Positions 52,528 to 62,162 of a stretch of 64,000 bases of DNA are shown here, piece after piece. The stretch comes from Streptomyces sp. DG2A-72 (GTDB lineage Bacteria > Actinomycetota > Actinomycetes > Streptomycetales > Streptomycetaceae). The position numbers and the translations under genes are program-made. The notes beneath the pieces were generated by a model, which was not told where the DNA came from, did not search any database, and was given only the letters and a program-made list of their open reading frames with translations. The DNA is taken from NCBI RefSeq assembly GCF_030499575.1, contig NZ_JASTLC010000001.1, positions 5,790,001-5,854,000 on the forward strand, written 5' to 3'. Every line of letters starts with the position of its first letter. Within the stretch, counting starts at the first letter, position 1.

Positions 52528-53871
52528 ATGCCACGTGGACGTCACCGCCATTCCCCGCCCTTGCACAGGCTCCTGCCTCCGTCGGCGATCGCAGGCGTCT
52601 CGGTCGTCTGCGCGCTCGGCCCCTGGGCGTTCTCGGAACCGACGGTGCTCCGCGGTCTTGCCGCGGCCGCCGCGGCGACGGCGGTCATCGGCGCGGTCGT
52701 GCTGCGCCGTTGGGACACACAGGCCGGCAAGCAGGTCGCCGACCTCACGCGCGCGCGTGCGAGCGACGAATGGCGGCACGAGGAGCGCGTCGCCGAACTC
52801 GAGACGGACCTCGAGGAGTCCCGCGAACTGCGCGTCAAGCTGGAGCAGCGGCTGCGCGCGAAGCGTGCGGAGCTGGCCGGACTGCGCAACGAGCACGCGG
52901 CGTTGCTGCGCCGGTACGCCACCGCGGAGACCGAGCGCGCGACCGCCCTGGAGGGCCGCCGTCTGCTGGAGATAGAGGCCACCACTACGCCGGCCCGTGC
53001 GCTGCCGCCCGTGCCGGCGCAGGCGTCCGCTCCCGAGGAGGAGACCGACGCGGTGGCTGCCTCAGGTGAATCCGCCGAGCAGGTGGACGCCGCCGAGGAC
53101 GAGCAGACGGGACAGGCAGAGCAGGTCGAGCCGGTGGCTCCCGCGGTGTTCTCTCCGGAAGGGTCCAAGCTTTTCCTGCGCGCCAAGGTGGCGTTGGCGA
53201 AGTTCGACACGGACAGTGCGTCCAAGGGTGACGCCGAGGCCGCGTCCAAGGGTGACGCCGACGCCGCGCCCAAGGGGAACGCCGAGGCCGCGTCCAAGGG
53301 GGACGCCGAGGCCGCGTCCAAGGGGGACGCCGACAGTGCCCCCAAGGGAGGCGACGATGCTCCCAAGGGTTCCCCCGACGACGACGGTTCGCCCAAGGGC
53401 GGCGCTCCCGGCGGGCAGGAGCCGGTGAAGGCCGGTGCCGGGGAGGCCGTGCAGGAGGACGAAGCGCAGGGGAAGCCCGAGGCGGTCGACGGGCACGAGC
53501 GCGCGACCGCCACCTCCATGGGCAAGTCGGCCCCGTCCGCGCAGCAGCCCTCCGGACACTTCACCGTGCCGACCGCGGTGGCCGTCGTACCGGCGTCGCC
53601 CGTGCGGCGTCCGGCGGTCGAGGGCGGCTTCGACTTCTTCGGTACGAAGACGGAGTTGGAGTCGGAGGCCGCCGCGCTGGAAGCCGTGCAGAACGAGGAC
53701 CTCGCCGACGTCGTCGGCCAGGAGGCGCTCGCGCTCCACAAGGCGGAGACCGAGGCGGAGTTCAAGCCGGCGGACGCGGAGTCGCGCGGTGTCGGGCAGG
53801 TCATCGATCTGACGGCGCACGACGAGACGGAGCAGATCGACGTGCAGGGGCTGCGGAGCGCGGCTTCCTGA
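52528..53871 (+). CDS. membrane-anchored coiled-coil protein with Lys-Gly-Asp repeats
   Basis: 447 aa. Two hydrophobic helices (~18-35, ~43-60), a charged coiled coil (~68-145, ELETDLEESRELRVKLEQRL) and a long acidic low-complexity part with five 8-residue repeats (ASKGDAEA). A short conserved-looking end with GFDFFGTK follows. No enzymatic motif; perhaps a structural envelope or division-associated protein (inference). The repeat lies at 53218-53337. Ribosome site weak. Confidence 0.75.
   Translation: MPRGRHRHSPPLHRLLPPSAIAGVSVVCALGPWAFSEPTVLRGLAAAAAATAVIGAVVLRRWDTQAGKQVADLTRARASDEWRHEERVAELETDLEESRELRVKLEQRLRAKRAELAGLRNEHAALLRRYATAETERATALEGRRLLEIEATTTPARALPPVPAQASAPEEETDAVAASGESAEQVDAAEDEQTGQAEQVEPVAPAVFSPEGSKLFLRAKVALAKFDTDSASKGDAEAASKGDADAAPKGNAEAASKGDAEAASKGDADSAPKGGDDAPKGSPDDDGSPKGGAPGGQEPVKAGAGEAVQEDEAQGKPEAVDGHERATATSMGKSAPSAQQPSGHFTVPTAVAVVPASPVRRPAVEGGFDFFGTKTELESEAAALEAVQNEDLADVVGQEALALHKAETEAEFKPADAESRGVGQVIDLTAHDETEQIDVQGLRSAAS
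53218..53337. repeat. five in-frame 24-bp tandem repeats
   Basis: Each unit encodes ASKGDAEA-like octapeptides (variants APKGNAEA, ASKGDADS); DNA unit GCGTCCAAGGGTGACGCCGA plus four bases. Copy number may vary between strains. Confidence 0.85.
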
Positions 53872-53892
53872 AGTCGCCCGCAGCTGGGCGGC

Positions 53893-55221
53893 TCACGCCA
53901 TCCACCGGTCCGGCCGCGCGTCCCTGCGTCCCGTCCGTGACCGCTCCGCCTGCCCGCGCAGCAGCTCCGCCGCCTCCTCAGCGTCTCGCAGCCGCGCTGT
54001 GACGGTCTTGTTGGCCCCCGTGTCCACATGCACGTCCGCAAGCCGCCAGACGCGCTTCCAGGGCCCCTGAGCCAGCCGTACGCTCTGCACCTTCGCGTGC
54101 GGTACGAGGGCCAGGCTCCGCCGCAGGAGGCCGTGCCGGGAGGCGAAGACCGTGTTGGTGACCGCGATGCCGTAGCCGCGCCACCACAGCGGCAGGCACC
54201 GGCCGGCGCGGCGCGGCGGCCGGGACAGGGACGGCGGCACCGTCACCCCGGGCAGCACGCGCGCGATGACGGCCTCGGCGATCTCGCGCGGGGCGACCGG
54301 CAGCAGCAGGGAGTTCGAGGACCCGGCGACATCCAGCTCGACCCGCACCCAGCCACGCCTCCGCCACAGCAGCGGCTCCACGATCCGTACGGTCTGCACC
54401 CGCCCCGGCGGCACCGTCTCGTGGACGCGGTCCAGCAGCCCGCGGTCGATGCGCAGCCCGTCAGGGGACTCGGCGACCGTCCAGTCGTACTCCGCGACGA
54501 ACCGTCCCACGCTGCTCGCGCCCGCCGCGCCCAGCAGCGGCAGGGCGACCGCGAGGACCGTCCACACGCTGTGGGTGGCGAGCCATATCAGCGGCGGTAC
54601 GACGAGCGCGGCGGCGAGGGTGCCCCAGGTCGCGCCGGTCAGGACGAGGGAGACGGCGAGTACGCCCGGGGGCGTGCGCAGCAGCTCCTGCGCCGGTGCT
54701 TCCCCGACTTCGTGCGCCGTCTCGGGCGCGAAACCCGCCGCGCGCGCGAGCAGTTCGGCGCGCAGCGTGCGCGCCTCGTCCGCGCCCAGGAAGGCCAGTT
54801 CGTCCTTCTTGTCCGTGCCGACGACGTCGAGTTTGAGCTTGGCGACGCCCGCGACCCGCGCTAGCAGCGGCTGGGTGACGTCGACGGCCTGGATGCGTTC
54901 GAGCCGGATGTGCGCGGCGCGCCGGAACAACAGGCCGGTACGGATGCGCAGTTCGGTGTCGGTCACCGCGAAGTGCGTGAACCACCAGGTCAGAAAGCCG
55001 TACAGGGCGGCGGCCGGGACGATCACGGCGAGCGCGATCAGCAGTGTGGTCGTCGTCAGCCTGGTCAGCTGGCGCTGCGTCTGGTCGGGGTCGTGCAACG
55101 CCCACCCGATGATCACGGCGACCGGCGCCCACGCCCGCCTCAGCGGTGTCACGGGATGCAGCCGCCGCTCGGTGACGGGTTGCTTCTCGCGTACGGCGCC
55201 GTCGACGCCCGGCGCCGTCAC
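53893..55221 (-). CDS. YdbT-like PH-domain membrane protein
   Basis: 442 aa from GTG overlapping the upstream gene's stop (GTGA). Three bacterial PH (bPH2) domains separated by two pairs of membrane helices: TDTELRIRTGLLFRRAAHIR, then LERIQAVDV; AESPDGLRIDRGLLDRVHET; ASRHGLLRRSLALVPHAKVQ, then SVRLAQGPWKR. The YdbS-YdbT pair is widespread; in Bacillus YdbS/YdbT confer resistance to bacteriocins. Function otherwise unknown. Confidence 0.88.
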   Translation of the reverse strand: MTAPGVDGAVREKQPVTERRLHPVTPLRRAWAPVAVIIGWALHDPDQTQRQLTRLTTTTLLIALAVIVPAAALYGFLTWWFTHFAVTDTELRIRTGLLFRRAAHIRLERIQAVDVTQPLLARVAGVAKLKLDVVGTDKKDELAFLGADEARTLRAELLARAAGFAPETAHEVGEAPAQELLRTPPGVLAVSLVLTGATWGTLAAALVVPPLIWLATHSVWTVLAVALPLLGAAGASSVGRFVAEYDWTVAESPDGLRIDRGLLDRVHETVPPGRVQTVRIVEPLLWRRRGWVRVELDVAGSSNSLLLPVAPREIAEAVIARVLPGVTVPPSLSRPPRRAGRCLPLWWRGYGIAVTNTVFASRHGLLRRSLALVPHAKVQSVRLAQGPWKRVWRLADVHVDTGANKTVTARLRDAEEAAELLRGQAERSRTGRRDARPDRWMA

Positions 55222-55721
55222 AGCCCCGCCGATCGTGCCTCGCCCAGCTCGGTGAGCCGGTCGCGCAGCCGTTCCGCCTCGACCGGATCGAGCCCCGGAA
55301 TCGTCGCGTCGGTCGCGGCGGCCGCGGTGTGCAGCTGCACGCTGGCCAGCCCGAAGTGCCGTTCGACGGGCCCGGAGGTGACCTCGACCAGCTGCATCCG
55401 CCCGTAGGGGACGACGGTCAGCTCGCGCCACAGCACGCCCCTGCTGATCAGCAGGTCGTCGGCGCGCTCGGCGTACCGCCAGGAGCGCCAGTTGCGCTCG
55501 ATCATCACCCAGCCCCATATCAGCAGGGCCAGCGGCAGCAGCGCGAACGCGGCCCACGCGGGACCCGTGAACAGACCGAGCAGCAGACCGGTGGCCGCCG
55601 TCAGCAGCCCCAGCCACACCACCAGCAACAGCCTGCGCATCCGCAGCAGCCCTGGGGGCAGCCCGATCCATGTCGGCTCGACCTCCGCCGCCTCCGGGTT
55701 CTCCCGGCTCCCCGTCTCCAT
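55218..55721 (-). CDS. YdbS-like PH-domain membrane protein
   Basis: 167 aa. Two membrane helices (~28-70) followed by one bPH2 domain ([20 protein letters not shown], then [20 protein letters not shown]). Start at METGSREN just before the helices. Coupled by overlap to the three-PH partner downstream; the two probably form a membrane complex. Divergent from nuoD. Confidence 0.88.
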   Translation of the reverse strand: METGSRENPEAAEVEPTWIGLPPGLLRMRRLLLVVWLGLLTAATGLLLGLFTGPAWAAFALLPLALLIWGWVMIERNWRSWRYAERADDLLISRGVLWRELTVVPYGRMQLVEVTSGPVERHFGLASVQLHTAAAATDATIPGLDPVEAERLRDRLTELGEARSAGL

Positions 55722-55752
55722 ACGGCAAGCGTACGTAGGGGAGACTGGGGCC

Positions 55753-56904
55753 ATGACTCCTACGACGGAGACCACGGTCGGTATCGGCGGTGCCGCGGAG
55801 AGCACCGACATGGTGCTCAACATCGGGCCCCAGCACCCGTCCACGCACGGCGTGCTGCGGCTGCGGCTCACCCTCGACGGGGAGCGCATCACGAGCGCGG
55901 AGCCCGTGATCGGCTATATGCACCGCGGCGCGGAGAAGCTCTTCGAGGCGCGCGACTACCGCCAGATCATCATGCTCGCCAACCGCCACGACTGGCTGTC
56001 GGCCTTCTCGAACGAGCTGGGCGTGGTCCTCGCCGTGGAGCGCATGCTCGGCATGGAGGTCCCCCCGCGCGCGGTGTGGACGCGCACGCTGCTCGCGGAG
56101 CTGAACCGGGTGCTCAACCACCTGATGTTCCTCGGCTCGTATCCGCTGGAGCTGGGCGGGATCACTCCGATCTTCTACGCCTTCACCGAGCGCGAGGAGC
56201 TCCAGCACGTCATGGAGGAGGTCTCCGGCGGGCGTATGCACTACATGTTCAACCGCGTCGGCGGCCTCAAGGAGGACCTGCCCGCGGGATGGACCACGCG
56301 CGCGCGTGCCTCCGTCGCGGCCCTGCGCTCCCGTATGGACCGCTTCGACGACCTGGTCCTCGGCAACGAGATCTTCCGCGGGCGCACGCGAGGGGTGGGC
56401 GTCCTCGCGCCGGAGACCGTCCACGCGTACGGCGTGAGCGGGCCGATCGCGCGCGGCTCAGGCGTCGACTTCGATCTGCGGCGCGACGAGCCGTACCTCG
56501 CGTACGGCGAACTCCAGGACACCCTCCAGGTCGTCACCCGGCAGGAAGGCGACTGCCTCGCCCGCTTCGAGTGCCTCCTGGCGCAGACCCACAACTCCCT
56601 GGACCTCGCCGACGCCTGCCTGGACCGGCTCGCCGAGCTGCCGCCCGGCCCGATCAACCAGCGGCTCCCCAAGGTCCTCAAGGCGCCCGAGGGCCACACG
56701 TACGCCTGGACCGAGAACCCGCTCGGCATCAACGGCTACTACCTCGTCAGCAAGGGCGAGAAGACGCCGTACCGGATGAAGCTGCGGTTGGCGTCGTACA
56801 ACAACATCCAGGCGCTGGTGGAGCTGCTGCCGGGGACGCTGGTCGCGGACATGGTGGCGATCCTGGGGTCGCTGTTCTTCGTGGTCGGGGACATCGACAA
56901 GTAG
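55753..56904 (+). CDS. nuoD: orphan NADH dehydrogenase subunit D (NuoD2-like)
   Basis: 383 aa, slightly shorter than operon-encoded NuoD. Complex I 49-kDa subunit: [20 protein letters not shown] (quinone site His), [20 protein letters not shown], GGVKxDLP-type [10 protein letters not shown] and the end VGDIDK. Arg58 corresponds to the dimethylated Arg85 of mammalian NDUFS2. No other nuo gene is nearby, so it is a second copy outside the operon; it may replace the main subunit or work in a partial complex. Convergent with a MidA-like methyltransferase, six bases apart. Confidence 0.93.
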   Translation: MTPTTETTVGIGGAAESTDMVLNIGPQHPSTHGVLRLRLTLDGERITSAEPVIGYMHRGAEKLFEARDYRQIIMLANRHDWLSAFSNELGVVLAVERMLGMEVPPRAVWTRTLLAELNRVLNHLMFLGSYPLELGGITPIFYAFTEREELQHVMEEVSGGRMHYMFNRVGGLKEDLPAGWTTRARASVAALRSRMDRFDDLVLGNEIFRGRTRGVGVLAPETVHAYGVSGPIARGSGVDFDLRRDEPYLAYGELQDTLQVVTRQEGDCLARFECLLAQTHNSLDLADACLDRLAELPPGPINQRLPKVLKAPEGHTYAWTENPLGINGYYLVSKGEKTPYRMKLRLASYNNIQALVELLPGTLVADMVAILGSLFFVVGDIDK

Positions 56905-56910
56905 GAGCCC

Positions 56911-57912
56911 CTAGGTGAGCGGGTTCGGAATTCCAACCGGCTGCACCAGCCATCCGAAGTCGCCGAGGCCGCCGACCGCTGTGAGTTCGGCGCCCTCTCC
57001 CGCGTTCGCGAGGGCACGCACGTAGGCCGCGGGGTGTGTGGTCGCCAGCGCGAGCGGGGGCCGAGCGCCTGCGATGCCCAAGGCGCGCAGCGCTTCGCGC
57101 TGGCGCACGAGGAGTGCGCCGGGAAGTGCGTCGAGAGGCGCGCACGCGTCCAGCGCCACGTGCGCCGTTATGTCGCAGGACCCGTCCGGCACGGGCCGCG
57201 TCTCGCGCCCCTCCCGGAAGCCGGTGAGCGTGCCGAACGGCGGGCGGGCGTCCGCCGTGTGCACGTAGTCCACGGCCACCGCGAGCCCCCGGTCGAGCGT
57301 CGCGACCGCCGCCGCCCAGGCCTCGTCCCGGGGCAGCCCGATCTCGGCGCGCAGCCCCTCCTCGGCCGACAGCGGCCACCACCGGCCGAGCCACTCCGCC
57401 TCCGCACCGAAGACGCGCTCACCGAGCAGCTCGGCCCCGTCCTCCCGGACGAGCACCAGCCGCGGTATGCCTGAGGAGTCGACCTCGGCCACCTCCACGG
57501 GCACGTTGTCCAGCCACTCGTTGGCGAACAGCAGCCCGGTCGCGCCCTGCGGGGGTGCGCTGAGCCACTCGATGTGGTGGTCGAGGCCCGCGGGGCGGTC
57601 GGCGACCTCGACGGCGTACGCGCGCGTGCGGGCGGCCACGCCGGCGGGCAGCGCGGCCAGCACGCCGGTGACCAGCTCCCCGCGCCCGGCCCCCATGTCG
57701 ACGAAGTCGAGCGCCTCGGGCCCGCCCAGTGCCTCGTCGACCAGGCACAGCAGCCGGGCCACGGCCCCGGCGAAGAGCGGCGACGCGTGCACGGACGTAC
57801 GGAAGTGGCCGGCCGGGCCCTCGGGCCTGCGGTAGAAGCCGTCCGGCCCGTACAGGGCGGCCTCGGCCGCCGCCCGCCAACCGCGCCAGTGCCCCGCCGT
57901 CTCGTCCGTCAC
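56911..57912 (-). CDS. MidA/NDUFAF7-family SAM-dependent methyltransferase
   Basis: 333 aa. SAM-binding motif [20 protein letters not shown], then [11 protein letters not shown], the counterpart of the NEFFDALPV motif of MidA/NDUFAF7, and [20 protein letters not shown]. Mitochondrial NDUFAF7 dimethylates Arg85 of NDUFS2, the NuoD homologue, during complex I assembly. Here the gene abuts an orphan nuoD tail to tail, suggesting that NuoD is its substrate in bacteria too. Confidence 0.85.
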   Translation of the reverse strand: MTDETAGHWRGWRAAAEAALYGPDGFYRRPEGPAGHFRTSVHASPLFAGAVARLLCLVDEALGGPEALDFVDMGAGRGELVTGVLAALPAGVAARTRAYAVEVADRPAGLDHHIEWLSAPPQGATGLLFANEWLDNVPVEVAEVDSSGIPRLVLVREDGAELLGERVFGAEAEWLGRWWPLSAEEGLRAEIGLPRDEAWAAAVATLDRGLAVAVDYVHTADARPPFGTLTGFREGRETRPVPDGSCDITAHVALDACAPLDALPGALLVRQREALRALGIAGARPPLALATTHPAAYVRALANAGEGAELTAVGGLGDFGWLVQPVGIPNPLT

Positions 57913-58030
57913 GCCGTCAGGTTAAGCGCACAGGGGAACGGAGCCTCCACCTTGCGGAGTATGCGCGCCCGATGCGGATCGGCCCTCCGGTTGACCCCTG
58001 CACGCATCATGCTTCCCTACGCTGGGTTAC

Positions 58031-59242
58031 GTGCAGCGCCTCTATGACTTCCTCCGCAGACACCCGACATGGGTGGACAGCTTTTGGGCCGTCCTCCTTC
58101 TCGGGATCTCCGGGATGGCCGAGGTCGCCCGGCTGGGCGCCGAGGAGGCTCCGGGCACCGACTCCCCGGCGGCCATCGTCCCGGTCGTCATCCTGCTGTG
58201 CCTGGTGATCGCGTTGCGCCGGCGCATGCCGGAGAAGATGCTACTGCTGGCCATCGGCGTGGGGGCGGCGCAGCTGGCGCTGAACGTGGCGACGACACCC
58301 GCCAACTTCGCCTTCCTGGCGATCACCTACACCGTGGCCGCGACCGGCGCCCGCTGGGCCTCCCGGCTCGCCCTGGCCGTGGGCCTGTTCGCGGCGCCCC
58401 TGGCGCAGGTGCGCTGGCCGGAGCGGGACGCCGGCGTCCTGGGCACCGTGGCACTGATGATCTTCATGACGGTGCCGTTCGCGCTCGCCTGGGTGCTCGG
58501 CGACTCGATCCGCACCCGCCGCGCGTACTACGAGCAGCTCGAGGAGCGCGCGACCCGGCTCGAGAAGGAGCGCGAGGCGCAGGCCAAGGTCGCGGTCGCC
58601 GCCGAACGCGCCCGGATCGCGCGTGAGCTGCACGACGTCGTCGCCCACAACGTGTCGGTGATGGTGGTCCAGGCCGACGGCGCCGCCTACGTCCTCGACT
58701 CCGCGCCCGACCAGGCGAAGAAGGCCCTGGAGACGATCTCCTCCACCGGCCGCCAGGCTCTCGCCGAGATGCGCCGCCTGCTGGGCGTGCTGCGCACCGG
58801 CGAGCACCAGGAGAGCGGTGAGTACGTCCCGCAACCCGACGTCGAGCAGATCGACGAGCTGATCGAGGAGTGCCGCACCTCCGGACTGCCCGTCGACTTC
58901 AAGGTCGAGGGCACCCCCCGACCGCTGCCCAGCGGCGTCGAGCTCACCGCGTACCGCATCGTGCAGGAGGCGCTCACCAACACCCGCAAGCACGGCGGGC
59001 CCAACGCGGGCGCCAGCGTGCGCCTGGTCTACTTCGACGACGGCCTCGGCCTGCTGGTCGAGGACGACGGCAAGGGCGCCCCGCACGAGCTGTACGAAGA
59101 GGGTGGCGCCGACGGCCAGGGGCACGGCCTGATCGGGATGCGCGAGCGGGTCGGTATGGTCGGCGGCACCCTGGACGCGGGCCCGCGCCCGGGCGGCGGC
59201 TTCCGCATCAGTGTGCTGCTCCCGCTCAAACCAGCGCACTGA
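58031..59242 (+). CDS. sensor histidine kinase (HisKA_3)
   Basis: 403 aa from GTG. Four to five membrane helices (~15-165), coiled linker, HisKA_3 helix RARIARELHDVVAHNVSVMV (phospho-acceptor His), then ATPase motifs TAYRIVQEALTNTRKHGGPN and GHGLIGMRERVGMVGGT. It is the partner of the response regulator 96 bases downstream. The signal is unknown; the small extracellular loops suggest membrane sensing, as in the LiaS/VraS class. Confidence 0.92.
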   Translation: MQRLYDFLRRHPTWVDSFWAVLLLGISGMAEVARLGAEEAPGTDSPAAIVPVVILLCLVIALRRRMPEKMLLLAIGVGAAQLALNVATTPANFAFLAITYTVAATGARWASRLALAVGLFAAPLAQVRWPERDAGVLGTVALMIFMTVPFALAWVLGDSIRTRRAYYEQLEERATRLEKEREAQAKVAVAAERARIARELHDVVAHNVSVMVVQADGAAYVLDSAPDQAKKALETISSTGRQALAEMRRLLGVLRTGEHQESGEYVPQPDVEQIDELIEECRTSGLPVDFKVEGTPRPLPSGVELTAYRIVQEALTNTRKHGGPNAGASVRLVYFDDGLGLLVEDDGKGAPHELYEEGGADGQGHGLIGMRERVGMVGGTLDAGPRPGGGFRISVLLPLKPAH

Positions 59243-59338
59243 CATCGACGCACGCCCCCTGTTGACACCTGTCACGCCCCCGCAGACGCGGGCCCCACGA
59301 GACATCAGACGAGACAGACGAGAACGGAAGAGGCCCCG

Positions 59339-60010
59339 ATGACGATCCGCGTGATGCTCGTCGACGACCAGGTGCTGCTGCGCACCGGGTTCCGGATGGT
59401 GCTGGCCGCCCAGCCGGACATGGAGGTCGTCGCGGAGGCGGGCGACGGTGTCGAGGCGCTTCAAGTGGTGCGCTCGACCCCCGTCGACGTGGTGCTGATG
59501 GACGTACGCATGCCGAAGCTCGACGGTGTCGAGGCCACGCGCCGCATCTGCGCCGAGCCCGACCCGCCGAAGGTGCTGATCCTGACCACCTTCGACCTCG
59601 ACGAGTACGCCTTCTCGGGGCTGAAGGCGGGCGCGTCCGGCTTCATGCTCAAGGACGTGCCGCCCGGGGAGCTGCTGACCGCCATCCGGTCCGTGCACAG
59701 CGGCGACGCCGTCGTGGCCCCCTCGACGACCCGGCGCCTGCTCGACCGGTTCGCGCCGATGCTGCCCAGCGCCGGCAAGGAGCCGCAGCACAAGGCGCTG
59801 GAGCGGCTCACCGACCGCGAGCGCGAGGTCATGGTGCTGGTCGCGCAAGGGCTGTCCAACGGGGAGATCGCTGCCCGGCTGGTGCTGTCCGAGGCGACCG
59901 TCAAGACGCATGTGGGCCGCATCCTCACCAAGCTGGGGCTGCGGGACCGGGTCCAGGTGGTGGTCCTGGCGTACGAGACGGGGCTGGTGCGGGCCGGCGG
60001 ACACGGCTGA
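59339..60010 (+). CDS. NarL/LuxR-type response regulator
   Basis: 223 aa. Receiver Asp in VVLMDVRMPKLDG, Lys in FMLKDVPPGE; LuxR helix-turn-helix LTDREREVMVLVAQGLSNGE, then LSEATVKTHVGRIL. Cognate to the preceding kinase. Independent ribosome site (GGAAGAGG). Confidence 0.93.
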   Translation: MTIRVMLVDDQVLLRTGFRMVLAAQPDMEVVAEAGDGVEALQVVRSTPVDVVLMDVRMPKLDGVEATRRICAEPDPPKVLILTTFDLDEYAFSGLKAGASGFMLKDVPPGELLTAIRSVHSGDAVVAPSTTRRLLDRFAPMLPSAGKEPQHKALERLTDREREVMVLVAQGLSNGEIAARLVLSEATVKTHVGRILTKLGLRDRVQVVVLAYETGLVRAGGHG

Positions 60011-60043
60011 CTGGGGGTGCGCGGGCCTCGGTAGGGTCGGCGC

Positions 60044-60676
60044 ATGCTCCTGTGGATCAATGGCCCCTTCGGGGGCGGCAAGACACAGACCGCGTACGAG
60101 ATCCAGCGGCGTCTGCCCGGCAGTGTCGTCTGCGATCCCGAGCACGTCGGCTTCGGCCTGAACCGCACGCTGCCGCCACAACTACGCAAGGACTTCCAGG
60201 ACTTGACGTCCTGGCGGCAGGGCGTCGTCGAGACCCTCGATCTCGCCCTCACCGAGCACGACGGCGTGGTGATCGCGCCCATGACGGTCACCGATTCCGG
60301 CTACTTCGGGGAGACCGTCGGCCGGCTGCGTGAACTCGGCCACGGCGTACACCACTTCACCCTCCTCGCGCAGCGCGAAACCGTCCTGAAGCGGCTGCGG
60401 GAGCGCAACTTCGGACACCTCCTGACGTACGTCGGCGGAAAGAACGTCCCCCTGCGCTGGGAGAGTTGGGCGGTACGGAAGCTCGACCACTGCCTGGAGC
60501 GGCTCCAAGAGGCGGAGTTCGCCGAGCATCTGTGGACCGACCACACGACCGTGCCCAAGACCGCGGACCGTATCGCCGTGCTCGCCGGTCTGACGCTCAG
60601 GCCGAACACCGAGGGCCCGGTGCGGACCCGGCTGAGGCAGGCGCGGATCGGAATCAAGCACATCCGGTTCGACTGA
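60044..60676 (+). CDS. TmrB-like P-loop nucleotide kinase
   Basis: 210 aa. It starts MLLWINGPFGGGKTQTAYEI, the P-loop arrangement of the tunicamycin-resistance TmrB family, and continues VVCDPEHVGFGLNRTL and HFTLLAQRETVLKRLRERNF. TmrB proteins phosphorylate or bind the nucleoside antibiotic; whether this one does is unknown. Downstream of the two-component genes and convergent with the ArsR-type gene. Confidence 0.83.
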   Translation: MLLWINGPFGGGKTQTAYEIQRRLPGSVVCDPEHVGFGLNRTLPPQLRKDFQDLTSWRQGVVETLDLALTEHDGVVIAPMTVTDSGYFGETVGRLRELGHGVHHFTLLAQRETVLKRLRERNFGHLLTYVGGKNVPLRWESWAVRKLDHCLERLQEAEFAEHLWTDHTTVPKTADRIAVLAGLTLRPNTEGPVRTRLRQARIGIKHIRFD

Positions 60677-60688
60677 CAGGGCCGACGG

Positions 60689-61789
60689 CTACCTGAGCAG
60701 CGCTTCCAGGAAGTCGCTGCCGAGCCGGGCCATCGCCGTGACGTCCAGCTGGTACAGGACATACCGCCCACGTCGCCGGGTGGTGATCAGGCCCGCCTTC
60801 TTCAGCACGCTGAGGTGCCGGGATATCTCTGGGGCCGTCATGCCGTGGATCTGCACGAGTTCGCTCGTGGTGTACGTGGTGCGGGCCAGATTCCGGCACA
60901 GCTGCATGCGCACCGGGTGGGACAGCGCGGTCATCCGCAGGGTCAGCTGCTCGACCGAGGGCGGCGCGGCGAGTTCAGGGGAGCCGACCGGGTAGTGCAG
61001 GACCGGCTGCCAGCCGTGCCGGTGCAGCACCTGGAGATGCGGCCAGCCCAGGCTGGTCGGCACGAGCAGCAGGCTCCGGTCGCAGATGTGGCTCTGGCGG
61101 AGCTTGTCGATGGTGATGCGTCCGGCGGCCTCGTCGAGCACCACCGCCGGGGACACCGCGGCCAGCGCCTGACCCAGGCCCTTGTGCCGCAGCAGATCGG
61201 TCTTGTGGCGGGCGTCGGCCGTGAGCTGGTGGCGCAGCCGCGACCAGGTGTCCGCGAAGAACGCCTCGTCGCAGTCCTGGAGGAACTGCCGCAACCAGGC
61301 CCGGATCCGCGGCGGATCGTCCAACAGCCGTCGGCTGAACCGCAACTGCTGCGGCCCGCGCGCGGCGGCCAGCTCCAGGGCCCGGCGGCGCAACTCCGCG
61401 TCGGCGAGCACGGGCGGGCCCGCAACCTCGTACGGCAGCGCACAGGTGAACTCCAGCGCCGCGTCCACGAACTGCTCGTCCGTCAGCTTGTCCAGCAGGT
61501 CCAGTTCCGCGGCGAGCGTCGCGCCGGGGAGCGTGGCGCCGCCCGGGATACCCGCATAGGGCAGGAAGAGGTCCGAGAACGTCGTCCGCCACAGGAAGTC
61601 GGCCTCGCACATGCGGTCCGCCAGAGGCGAGTCGAGCCGGGCGGTCACGCTCGTCACCCAGCCCTGCAGGCCCGGATGGTGCCCCGGCTCGGACAGCGCG
61701 TGCAGCGCCATGCCGAGTTCGGCCAGGGGTGAGGGGACGACGGCGACCCTCTCCGGCCGCAGCCCCGCGATGTCGATGCTCACGCTCAT
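60689..61789 (-). CDS. DUF5937/ArsR-type transcriptional regulator
   Basis: 366 aa from ATG 61789 (MSVSIDIAGL); an ATG five codons earlier is possible. The N-terminal ~270 residues are DUF5937; the C-terminus is an ArsR winged helix (QLTLRMTALSHPVRMQLCRN, then EISRHLSVLKKAGLITTRRR). A 21-bp palindrome 40 bases upstream is the likely operator. It may regulate itself and the small divergent gene. Confidence 0.87.
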   Translation of the reverse strand: MSVSIDIAGLRPERVAVVPSPLAELGMALHALSEPGHHPGLQGWVTSVTARLDSPLADRMCEADFLWRTTFSDLFLPYAGIPGGATLPGATLAAELDLLDKLTDEQFVDAALEFTCALPYEVAGPPVLADAELRRRALELAAARGPQQLRFSRRLLDDPPRIRAWLRQFLQDCDEAFFADTWSRLRHQLTADARHKTDLLRHKGLGQALAAVSPAVVLDEAAGRITIDKLRQSHICDRSLLLVPTSLGWPHLQVLHRHGWQPVLHYPVGSPELAAPPSVEQLTLRMTALSHPVRMQLCRNLARTTYTTSELVQIHGMTAPEISRHLSVLKKAGLITTRRRGRYVLYQLDVTAMARLGSDFLEALLR

Positions 61790-61828
61790 GCCCTCATGGT
61801 GCACCCCGCCACTGACAACGCGGTCTCC

Positions 61829-61849
61829 GATTGACGGCGGCCGTCAATC
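61829..61849. promoter_or_regulatory. 21-bp palindromic operator
   Basis: GATTGACGGC-G-GCCGTCAATC, perfect 10-bp arms around one base, between the ArsR-type regulator and the divergent small gene. It includes TTGACG on both strands, so a bound protein would cover a -35 box. Confidence 0.8.
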
Positions 61850-61946
61850 GACGCGACGTCACGGTGGCAGCGACGCAACCTGGGACATCCGGGGCAGCCG
61901 CGGAGCCCGATTCCTACGTCCCGAGAACCCGAGAAGGCGATCCGCC

Positions 61947-62162
61947 ATGAGCATCACCCAGTACCACGTCCTCGACACCTATCGCGCCCTGCAGCTCGGC
62001 GAGCCCGACCCGCCCGCGCCCGGCGCGCACGACTGGCAGGTCATCCGCGAACTCCGTGACCACCGGCACTTCCGCGCGGTCCTCGCGGGCCGTCCGGCCC
62101 ACGGCCGGCTACGGCAGGCCCTGGGCCGTTGGCTGCGTCTGCGCCCGCGCTCTACCTGCTGA
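61947..62162 (+). CDS. small hypothetical protein
   Basis: 71 aa from ATG behind GAGAAGG (MSITQYHVLDTYRALQLGEP). A conserved-looking N-terminus and a basic tail (RLRQALGRWLRLRPRS). No family recognised. Its last 11 bases overlap the end of the convergent aldolase gene. Divergent from the DUF5937 regulator across its palindrome, so probably a target. Confidence 0.5.
   Translation: MSITQYHVLDTYRALQLGEPDPPAPGAHDWQVIRELRDHRHFRAVLAGRPAHGRLRQALGRWLRLRPRSTC

Noticed and set aside
53893..56424. 843-codon minus-strand frame reaching across nuoD
   Set aside because: Only its last 442 codons (from GTG 55221) are protein-like; the upstream part is antisense to nuoD and to another gene's frame.
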